Assembly (NCBI RefSeq): GCF_014905555.1
Contig: NZ_BNGS01000002.1
Location: 496,001 to 560,000, forward strand
DNA from: Streptomyces sp. Y2F8-2
Lineage (GTDB): Bacteria > Actinomycetota > Actinomycetes > Streptomycetales > Streptomycetaceae
DNA length: 64,000 bases
Reading direction: 5' to 3'
A model generated the notes under the pieces. That model was not told the origin of the DNA. It searched no databases and saw only the letters and a list, made by a program, of their open reading frames with translations. Positions 22,142 to 29,072 of the stretch are shown piece after piece (position 1 is the first letter of the stretch; each line of letters begins with the position of its first letter). The translations under genes were made by a program, and so were the position numbers.

Positions 22142-24991
22142 ATGGGGAACTCTCACGACGTCTTGACCGCCGAACCGGCCGACAAACCGACCACTGTCGC
22201 CAAATGCGAGCAACGCTTCGCCGTCATGCTGGCCGACATCGTGGGCGCCGAACACGTGACCGTCGACAGCCACTTCTTCGACGACCTCGGTGCCGACTCG
22301 ATGACGATGGCCCGTTTCTGCGCCCGGGTACGCAAACAGCCAGACCTCCCCCCGGTGTCGATGCCCGACGTCTACAAACACCCGACAATTCGAAAGCTCA
22401 CAGCCGCCCTCGCCGACGACGTCCTGACCGCCGAACCGGCCGACAAACCGACCACTCTCGCCAAATGCGAGCAACGCTTCGCCGTCATGCTGGCCGACAT
22501 CGTGGGCACCGAACACGTGACCGTCGACAGCCACTTCTTCGACGACCTCGGTGCCGACTCGATGACGATGGCCCGTTTCTGCGCCCGGGTACGCAAACAG
22601 CCCGACCTCCCCCCGGTGTCGATGCCCGACGTCTACAAGCACCCGACGATTCGAAAGCTCACAGCCGCCCTCGCCGACACAAAAACCGACACCAAAACCA
22701 GGCCTGCCCCGCAGCCGGCAACTCCGGCGGCTCTCATTGAGCCGCCCAGGCGGGCGCGCAATGGCGAGTACATCCTCTGCGGGGCTTTGCAGCTCCTGTT
22801 CCTCCTCGGCTACCCCGCCCTTACCACGATCGTCGCGGTGAAGGGCTACACATGGGTCTCGGCCGGCCCGAACCCGGTCAGCATCTACCTGCGGGCGGTC
22901 GCGTACGGCGGCGCGATGTTCCTCGGCCTCTGCGCCCTTCCGATCCTGCTCAAGTGGGTGCTCGTCGGCCGGTGGAAGACGCAGCAGATCCGCGTCTGGA
23001 GCATGGCGTACTTCCGCTTCTGGCTCGTCAAGACCCTGGTCCAGCGGAACCCGATGGCGCTGTTCGTCGGTTCACCGCTCTACGTGCTCTACCTGAGGGC
23101 ACTGGGCGCCAAGGTGGGACGCGGCGCCGTCATCTTCTCCAGGAACGTGCCCGTGTGCACCGACCTGCTCAGCATCGGCGACGGCGCGGTGATCCGGAAG
23201 GATTCGTTCTTCAACGGCTACCGGGCCCACAACGGCATTATCCAGACGGGCTCGGTCAGCCTCGGCAAGGACGCGCTCGTCGGCGAAATGACGGTGCTCG
23301 ACATCTGGACCTCGCTGGGTGACGGGGCCCAGCTGGGGCACTCCTCCTCGCTGCACGCCGGACAGACCGCGCCCGACGGGGAGCGCTGGCACGGCTCCCC
23401 CGCGCAGCCGACCGACGTCGACTCCCAGCGGATCCCCACGATGGACGTCAGCACCCGGCGACGGGTCGTCTTCGCGACCGTGCAGCTGGTGAATCTGCTT
23501 CTGGTGGGTACGCCGCTGATGTTCGTCGTCGTGGTCCTCGCGCTCACGAAGGTCCCGCAGCTCGTCACGCTGTCGGCCGCGGGACCGGTCTCCTTCACGA
23601 GCTGGGCGTTCTACCGCGACGACGCGCTGGTCATGTCCGCCGTGCTCTTCTTCGGCGCCGTGCTCGTCGGCCTCGTGTTCGTGGGAACCGTTCCGCGCGT
23701 GCTGAACCTCTTCATCAAGCCGGACAAGGTCTACCCGCTGTACGGATTCCACTACTGGATCCACCGCGCGATCGCCCGCACGAGCAACAGCAGGTTCCAC
23801 ATAACTCTCTTCGGTGGCACCTCCTACGTCGTCCACTACCTGCGTTGGCTGGGCTACGGCCTTCGCGGGGTGAGGCAGACCGGTTCGAACTTCGGCGAAA
23901 TGGTCAAGCACGACACCCCGTTCCTCAGCGCGGTCGGCAGCGGAACGATGGTCGCGGACGGGCTGTCCATCATCAATGCCGATTTCTCGAACACGTCGTT
24001 CCGGGTGTCCCGCGTGTCGATCGGGGCGGAGAACTTCCTTGGGAACATGATCGCCTATCCGGCGCAGGGCAAGACGGGCGACAACTGCCTCCTCGCGACG
24101 AAGGTCATGGCTCCCGTCGACGGGCAGGTGCGGGAAGGCGTGGGCCTGCTGGGCGCGCCCAGCTTCGTGATCCCGCGGTCCGTCAAGCGTGACAAGCAGC
24201 TCGACGTGGGGAGCGAGGACGAGCTGCGCCGCCGCCTGTGGGCCAAGAACGTCTACAACACCATCAGCATGGCGCTGTTCCTGCTGGTGCGCTGGATCTT
24301 CATCTTCATCGTCACCGTGCTCTACCTGGCCGCCATCGACCTGTGGGGCTCCCTGGGTGCGCTCGCGTTTGCACTGGCCACCGCCGGGGTCTTCGTCTTC
24401 ACCGTCGCCTACAACGTCCTGGTCGACCGGCTGGTCCGGCCGCTGCAGGCCTTGCGGCCGCAGGGCTGCTCGATCTACGACCGCGCTTTCTGGCGGCACG
24501 AACGCTTCTGGAAAGTGAGTTCCCTCGCCTATGTCCTCCTCTTCAACGGCACCCCGCTCAAGAACGTGATCTGGCGGCTGCTGGGTATGCGAATCGGCCG
24601 CCGGGTCTTCGACGACGGCCTCCGCGTGCCCGAGCGGACGTTCACCACGATCGGGGACGACTGCACCCTCAATGTGGACACCATCGTTCAGTGCCACTCG
24701 CAGGAGGACGGAGGATTCAAGTCGGACCGCGTCGTGATCGGTGCCGGCTGCACGCTCGGTGTCGGCGCATTCGTCCACTACGGCGTGACCATGGGCGACG
24801 GCGCGGTGCTTGCCACCAGCTCCTTCCTCATGAAGGGCGAGGAAATGCCACCGCACGAACTGTGGGGCGGGAACCCGGCCAAGAAGATGCGCGAGCAGTC
24901 GGCTGACCTTTCAGGTGCGCAGGATCGGCCTCGACGACTGCGCCGCCGTGTTCGTCCGCGGCGACTGACACCCGGCAAACGTGGCACGTAG
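22142..24991 (+). CDS. Pls-like membrane amide synthetase with tandem carrier domains
   Basis: Length is 949 aa. Two carrier (thiolation) domains of 87 residues each (about 6-92 and 93-179) carry the phosphopantetheine serine in DLGADSMTMARF (Ser53 and Ser140). Six membrane segments follow (near 211-238, 246-272, 441-466, 493-516, 707-732, 738-763), interleaved with left-handed beta-helix/acyltransferase-like domains (IGDGAVIRKDSFFNGY; VSIGAENFLGNMIAYPAQGK; IGAGCTLGVGAFVHYG). This order matches the region after the adenylation domain in epsilon-poly-lysine synthetase, where such domains form peptide bonds at the membrane. There is no adenylation domain; the separate ligase at 26773-28368 is the obvious partner. 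A basic 40-residue tail ends it. Confidence 0.85.
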   Translation: MGNSHDVLTAEPADKPTTVAKCEQRFAVMLADIVGAEHVTVDSHFFDDLGADSMTMARFCARVRKQPDLPPVSMPDVYKHPTIRKLTAALADDVLTAEPADKPTTLAKCEQRFAVMLADIVGTEHVTVDSHFFDDLGADSMTMARFCARVRKQPDLPPVSMPDVYKHPTIRKLTAALADTKTDTKTRPAPQPATPAALIEPPRRARNGEYILCGALQLLFLLGYPALTTIVAVKGYTWVSAGPNPVSIYLRAVAYGGAMFLGLCALPILLKWVLVGRWKTQQIRVWSMAYFRFWLVKTLVQRNPMALFVGSPLYVLYLRALGAKVGRGAVIFSRNVPVCTDLLSIGDGAVIRKDSFFNGYRAHNGIIQTGSVSLGKDALVGEMTVLDIWTSLGDGAQLGHSSSLHAGQTAPDGERWHGSPAQPTDVDSQRIPTMDVSTRRRVVFATVQLVNLLLVGTPLMFVVVVLALTKVPQLVTLSAAGPVSFTSWAFYRDDALVMSAVLFFGAVLVGLVFVGTVPRVLNLFIKPDKVYPLYGFHYWIHRAIARTSNSRFHITLFGGTSYVVHYLRWLGYGLRGVRQTGSNFGEMVKHDTPFLSAVGSGTMVADGLSIINADFSNTSFRVSRVSIGAENFLGNMIAYPAQGKTGDNCLLATKVMAPVDGQVREGVGLLGAPSFVIPRSVKRDKQLDVGSEDELRRRLWAKNVYNTISMALFLLVRWIFIFIVTVLYLAAIDLWGSLGALAFALATAGVFVFTVAYNVLVDRLVRPLQALRPQGCSIYDRAFWRHERFWKVSSLAYVLLFNGTPLKNVIWRLLGMRIGRRVFDDGLRVPERTFTTIGDDCTLNVDTIVQCHSQEDGGFKSDRVVIGAGCTLGVGAFVHYGVTMGDGAVLATSSFLMKGEEMPPHELWGGNPAKKMREQSADLSGAQDRPRRLRRRVRPRRLTPGKRGT
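22157..22678. repeat. 261-base tandem duplication of the carrier domain
   Basis: 22157-22417 and 22418-22678 are direct, in-frame copies. I count about six or seven base differences in 261, most of them silent, so they are near 97 percent identical. Both copies keep the serine and the whole domain. The duplication must be recent or kept uniform by gene conversion. Confidence 0.95.
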
Positions 24992-25001
24992 GGACGATTC
25001 G

Positions 25002-25545
25002 ATGGACCAACGGGTTGAAACCGGCCGGGAGTTCTGGCGGCCTGTCCTGCGCGCGGGCCGCGCGACCGCGATCCCTCGGTGGACGCTCGACCCTGCACCG
25101 GGCGTCGCCGAGCGCGTCGCGACACTTGATGACGACCTTGCGGCAGGCGTGCGCCGACTGGCCTATGAGCTGGAGCTGCCGCTGCACACGGTGGCGCCGG
25201 CCGCGCACGCGAAGGTGCCGGCGGCGCTCGCCGGAGAGCTCGCGGAGCTCCGTCGCCGAGGAGGACTACCACGCCCCGAACACGCCGGCCGAGCGGCGGC
25301 CGGCGGCCGCCTGGGTGAAGGTGCTCGGCCTCCCGGCCGACCAGGTCAGCCGGCGGGACCACTTCTTCGACCTGTGCGGCACGTCGCTGTCGGCGTTGCG
25401 GCCGGCGATCGCCCTGGCCCGCGCAGTCTCGCTCGAGGGCCTCACCCACCATCCGGTCCTCGCCGATCTGGCCGTGCTGGTCGACGACATGCTCGAGACA
25501 GCACCAGGCGTGCCATGTGTCACCGAATCGGTGGCTCCTTCCTGA
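25002..25545 (+). pseudogene. Collapsed NRPS module: condensation fragment plus carrier domain, frameshifted
   Basis: The ATG at 25002 opens a frame whose first 80 codons match the middle of a condensation domain (TGREFWRPVLRAG, ATLDDDLAAGVRRLA, PAAHAKVPAALAGELAEL). Homology then jumps to another frame, from about 25255 to the TGA at 25543-25545, encoding a carrier domain: YHAPNTPAERRPAAAWVKVL, then DHFFDLCGTSLSALR with the acceptor serine, then HPVLADLAVLVDD. The rest of the condensation domain and a whole adenylation domain are missing, so an ancestral C-A-T module lost its middle and its frame. It starts 10 bases after the Pls-like stop. Confidence 0.7.
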
Positions 25546-25584
25546 GTGGACATCGTGGACATCGAGGAATCAAGGAGAAATGAG

Positions 25585-26592
25585 ATGTCGTCCTCTTCCC
25601 AGGCGGCGCTGCTCGAGGTGGACCTGCAACCCGGCAAACCGCCGATCCTGCACACCAGGCCTGCCGGCGACGCGGTGCGCTGGGCAGCCGAGCACCGCGT
25701 GACGCTGCGCGCGGTGGTCGCCGAGCACGGATCGGTCCTCGTCCGCGGCCTCGGGCTGCGCGACGCGGCCGAGACCGCCGCCGTCTTCCACCAACTGGCC
25801 CGCACCGGCCCGATGACCGAGAGAGAGGCCTTCGCCTCCCGGCGGACCTACGCAGAGGGCGTGTACTCCTCCTCGAAGTGGCCGCCGAACCAGCCGATGT
25901 GCATGCACCACGAACTGAGCTACCGGCTCGAGTTTCCCGGCCTGATGCTCTTCGCGTGCCTGTCCGCGCCCACCGAAGGCGGGGCGACCGGTGTGGCGGA
26001 CTCGGCGGCCGCGCTCGACGCGCTGCCCGGTGACCTCGTTGAACGGCTCGAGCGGGAGGGCTGGATGCTCGTCCGCCACTACAACGAGGAGATCGGCACG
26101 TCGGTCGCCGAGGCGTTCGGCACCGAGGACCGTGGCGCGGTCGAGAGCTACTGCCGCGCCAATGCCATCGAGTTCGAGTGGCAACCCGATGGCGGGCTGT
26201 GCACCTGGCAGCGCCGCAGCGCGGTGGTGCGGCACCCGGTCACCGGGCGGCGCTGCTGGTTCAACCAGATCGCCTTCCTCAACGAGTGGACGCTCGATCC
26301 CGAGGTGCACGAGTTCCTGGTCGACACCTACGGCGCCGAGGGGCTGCCGTTCACCACCCGCTTCGGGGGCGGCGACCCGATAGGCGAGGACGTCGTGCAG
26401 CTGCTCAACGAGGTGTACAAGGCCGAAACCACGCGGGAGCCCTGGCAGGCAGGCGATCTGATGCTCGTCGACAACATTCGCAGCGCACACAGCAGGGAGC
26501 CCTTCACCGGACCGCGTGAAGTCCTGGTCGGGATGGTCGACCCGGTGCGCCTGGCCGACTGCTCGCCGACCGTCGAGGTGAACGCCGGGTGA
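25585..26592 (+). CDS. TauD/clavaminate-synthase-like Fe(II)/2-oxoglutarate oxygenase
   Basis: Length is 335 aa from the ATG at 25585, with AAGGAGA six bases upstream. The iron facial triad is visible as H108-x-E110 (in MCMHHELSY) and H302 (RSAHSREPF), with Arg311 (GPREVLVG) to hold 2-oxoglutarate. The His-x-Glu form, rather than His-x-Asp, is found in amino-acid hydroxylases such as the clavaminate synthase, AsnO and VioC group. WFNQIAFLNEW and TRFGGGDPI are further family motifs. It probably hydroxylates a free or carrier-bound amino acid in this cluster; the substrate is not predictable from reading alone. Confidence 0.87.
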   Translation: MSSSSQAALLEVDLQPGKPPILHTRPAGDAVRWAAEHRVTLRAVVAEHGSVLVRGLGLRDAAETAAVFHQLARTGPMTEREAFASRRTYAEGVYSSSKWPPNQPMCMHHELSYRLEFPGLMLFACLSAPTEGGATGVADSAAALDALPGDLVERLEREGWMLVRHYNEEIGTSVAEAFGTEDRGAVESYCRANAIEFEWQPDGGLCTWQRRSAVVRHPVTGRRCWFNQIAFLNEWTLDPEVHEFLVDTYGAEGLPFTTRFGGGDPIGEDVVQLLNEVYKAETTREPWQAGDLMLVDNIRSAHSREPFTGPREVLVGMVDPVRLADCSPTVEVNAG

Positions 26593-26603
26593 CCACGTCC
26601 CTC

Positions 26604-26696
26604 ATGCGACCGTTCGCGGTCATCTCCGGGGCCCTGGTCACCGCGAGCTGTCGAACCCCCGCGTCTGGCGCCCAGGCGATCCCGGCCCTGCCCTAG
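26604..26696 (+). other. Short 30-codon frame between oxygenase and ligase
   Basis: ATG at 26604 opens MRPFAVISGALVTASCR and stops at TAG 26694-26696. The first ten residues look like the beginning of a longer enzyme rather than a free peptide. No good ribosome site is present. It may be the stump of another deleted gene, in keeping with two other broken genes in this cluster, but it is too short to assign. Confidence 0.25.
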
Positions 26697-26772
26697 GAGA
26701 CGAGCCGGCGCGGGGCAGAGGGCTGGGAATCGTCGGCTGCCAGGCACAAGCGGCAGAAAGGAATCCGCCGAG

Positions 26773-28368
26773 ATGATCACCCGATTGCCGGACCTCGTTG
26801 CGAGGTCCGCCCAACGCAACTCCGGCGCGCCCGCCCTGACCACACGGACGACCACGATCTCCTACTCCGATCTGCACGAGCGGACGGAGCTCGCGGCCGC
26901 CGGCCTGCGCGACCTCGGCCTCGACGGTGGCGAGCGCGTCGCGATCTACCTCGACAAGCGGATCGAGACCGTCGTGGCGCTGCTCGCCTGCTCGCGGGCC
27001 GGTGGCGTGTTCGTCCCGGTGAATCCCATGCTGCGGCCCGGGCAAGTGAGGCACATCCTCGACGACTGCGCCGTGCGGGTACTGGTGACCTCCACGGACC
27101 GGCTGCGGACCCTGCGCGCCGAACTCGCCGCCTGCAAGTCACTCTCCCACGTCCTCGTGCTGGGCGACTCGCTTGTTGAGGACGGGGAAGCCCCTTACCG
27201 CGTGCTCCCCTGGTCGAAGGTCGCCGAGCGTTCGAGCCAGGCCCTGTCTCCTCCGACGGGCGGCGTCGACACGGATGTGGCCGCGATCCTCTACACGTCG
27301 GGGAGCACCGGGGCCCCGAAGGGCGTCGTGCTGTCGCACCGCAACCTGGTCGTCGGCGCGGAGAGCGTCAGCAGTTACCTGAACAACACGGCAGAGGACC
27401 GAATCCTGGCCGTTCTCCCGCTGAGCTTCGACGCCGGACTGAGCCAATTGACGACCGGCTTCTGCGTCGGCGCCCAGGTGGTGCTCGCCAACTACCTGCT
27501 GCCGGGGGATGTCGTCCGGCCGTGCGCGAAGTACCGCATCACCGGGCTGGTGGGCATACCGCCGCTGTGGATCCAGCTCGCAGCCCAGACGTGGCCGTCC
27601 GAGGCCGTGGCCGAGGTGCGCTACTTCGCGAACACCGGGGGGCGACTCCCCGGCGTCACCCTGCAACGACTGCGAGCGATCTTCCCGAACGCAACGCCCT
27701 ACCTGATGTACGGCCTCACGGAGGCGTTCCGCTCCACCTACCTCGATCCCCGGGAGGTCGACCGGCGGCCCGATTCGATCGGCAAGGCCATCCCGAACGC
27801 CGAGATCCTCGTGGTCCGGGAGGACGGCGGCCTGTGCGGTCCGGGAGAGCCGGGTGAGCTGGTACACCGAGGTCCGCTTGTTTCGTTGGGTTATTGGAAT
27901 GACGCGGAGCGCACGGCCGAGCGGTTCCGGCCGCCGCCGAACCGTCCGGTCGAGCTGTGTACGCCCGAGTTGGCGGTCTGGTCCGGCGATGTCGTCGTCC
28001 GCGACGAGGAGGGCTTCCTGTACTTCGTCGGACGGCGTGACGACATGATCAAGACACGGGGATATCGGGTCAGCCCGCAAGAGATCGAGGAAGTGGCGTA
28101 CGAGACCGGCCTGGTCCACGATGCCGTCGCGCTCGGCCTCGAGGACGAGGCACTTGGCCACCGGATCGTCCTCGTCGTGACACCCTGCGATCCCGCCGGC
28201 TTCGACCCGGCCGCGGTGACCGCACGCCTGCGGCAGGAACTACCCGGCTACATGGTGCCCGCCGAGGTGGTGGTCCTCAGCGACCTGCCCCGAACGCCGA
28301 ACGGCAAGTTCGACCGGGCATTCCTTCGCCACGAGCTCACCGCCTCCCGCCCTCAGGACCCCGCATGA
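26773..28368 (+). CDS. Stand-alone AMP-forming ligase / adenylation enzyme
   Basis: Length is 531 aa. All core motifs of the ANL family are intact: A3 ILYTSGSTGAPKGVVLSHRN (about 172-191), A5 PYLMYGLTEAFRS, A7 WSGDVVVRDEEGFLYFVGRR, A8 DDMIKTRGYRVSPQEIEE and the A10 lysine in RTPNGKFDRAFLR. It most resembles ligases that sit beside a PLP decarboxylase and a carrier protein (butirosin BtrJ-like or the exosortase-associated acyl-CoA ligase type). It likely activates an amino or other acid and loads the carrier at 28664 or the tandem carriers of the Pls-like protein. The remnant decarboxylase ORF overlaps its stop (ATGA). Confidence 0.87.
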   Translation: MITRLPDLVARSAQRNSGAPALTTRTTTISYSDLHERTELAAAGLRDLGLDGGERVAIYLDKRIETVVALLACSRAGGVFVPVNPMLRPGQVRHILDDCAVRVLVTSTDRLRTLRAELAACKSLSHVLVLGDSLVEDGEAPYRVLPWSKVAERSSQALSPPTGGVDTDVAAILYTSGSTGAPKGVVLSHRNLVVGAESVSSYLNNTAEDRILAVLPLSFDAGLSQLTTGFCVGAQVVLANYLLPGDVVRPCAKYRITGLVGIPPLWIQLAAQTWPSEAVAEVRYFANTGGRLPGVTLQRLRAIFPNATPYLMYGLTEAFRSTYLDPREVDRRPDSIGKAIPNAEILVVREDGGLCGPGEPGELVHRGPLVSLGYWNDAERTAERFRPPPNRPVELCTPELAVWSGDVVVRDEEGFLYFVGRRDDMIKTRGYRVSPQEIEEVAYETGLVHDAVALGLEDEALGHRIVLVVTPCDPAGFDPAAVTARLRQELPGYMVPAEVVVLSDLPRTPNGKFDRAFLRHELTASRPQDPA

Positions 28369-28663
28369 ACTCAGGCGCCTACGCGCATCCCACGAGCAGC
28401 CGGTTCGCGATCGCCGACGGCACGCTCCACATCGGCGGCATCCGGTCGGACTCCTTCGGATGCTTGTGCACCCCGCTCGACCTGCTCGCACGTGATGTCT
28501 GCCTTCCGCGTGCCGCGATCGGCGACCTTGTGACGGTCTTTCAGGCCCGCCGCCCACGGGATGACGGCCAGTCCCACAGCGTTCCTCGGCCGTCCGACAC
28601 CGACGGAGGTGTTGGTGCAGATCGCAGGCCGCCAGGTCTGCACGACCGATGAGGAGAAGCCAT
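28365..28663 (+). pseudogene. C-terminal remnant of a PLP-dependent (DAP/ornithine-type) decarboxylase
   Basis: The ATG at 28365 overlaps the ligase stop, as an intact coupled gene would. After a few codons it reads GCLCTPLDLLARDVCLPRAA, then IGDLVTVFQA, the conserved 'G.lCtp.D.lard..lP....GD' ending of group IV decarboxylases. At about 28548 one extra base shifts the frame; the next frame continues HGMTASPTAFLGRPTPTEVL, the expected ending. About 300 N-terminal residues with the PLP lysine are gone. In related gene sets the decarboxylase acts on a carrier-bound or free amino acid, so that step is lost or supplied elsewhere. Confidence 0.7.
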
Positions 28664-28936
28664 ATGACTCGCTCGCCAGAGATCTCGCAGGCGATTTTCG
28701 AGGACGTCAAGGCCGTCGTGGTGGTCACGCTGAACATCGAGGACCAGGCCGATGACCTCGGGCCGGAGACGGGGCTGTACGGCAGTCTTCCTGAGCTCGA
28801 CTCGCTCACCGTCGTCAAGCTCATCGTCGCACTGCAGAAACGGTTCGGGGTCGAGATCGAGATCGAAGAGATCGTCGGTGACACCTTCGACACCCTCGGG
28901 CGGCTCGCGGCCTACGTGGAGTCCAAGGTGCGCTGA
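28664..28936 (+). CDS. Acyl/peptidyl carrier protein
   Basis: Length is 90 aa from the ATG at 28664, with GAGGAGAA upstream. Four helices are predicted, and the phosphopantetheine serine is Ser47 in LPELDSLTVVKLIVALQKRF. The acidic helix EIEIEEIVGDTFDTLGRLAAYV is typical of discrete carrier proteins. It is the last gene of the cluster and is not close in sequence to the tandem carriers of the Pls-like protein, so it probably serves a different station, for example holding the substrate loaded by the ligase. Confidence 0.87.
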   Translation: MTRSPEISQAIFEDVKAVVVVTLNIEDQADDLGPETGLYGSLPELDSLTVVKLIVALQKRFGVEIEIEEIVGDTFDTLGRLAAYVESKVR

Positions 28937-29072
28937 GAGGCGCTCCGCGGAGTCGAGTACCGAACCCGGATCCACCGTCCGGATCTGTTGAGGAGCGACG
29001 TGCCGCTCGTCGTTGCCGCCACCTTGGCCCGCCGCCTCAGCGGCCGGTCAACGCCTTCTTTTCCCGGCGGGC

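Noticed and set aside
22157..22678. Direct repeats as a CRISPR-like or satellite array
   Set aside because: Only two long copies without spacers, in frame, encoding complete carrier domains.
23072..24856. Minus-strand 594-codon frame opposite the Pls-like gene
   Set aside because: Antisense shadow, rich in Asp/His/Arg, no domain; the plus-strand protein has full family structure.
25002..25545. Programmed frameshift joining the condensation and carrier parts
   Set aside because: No slippery sequence is seen at the junction and an entire adenylation domain is absent, so deletion with loss of frame explains it better.
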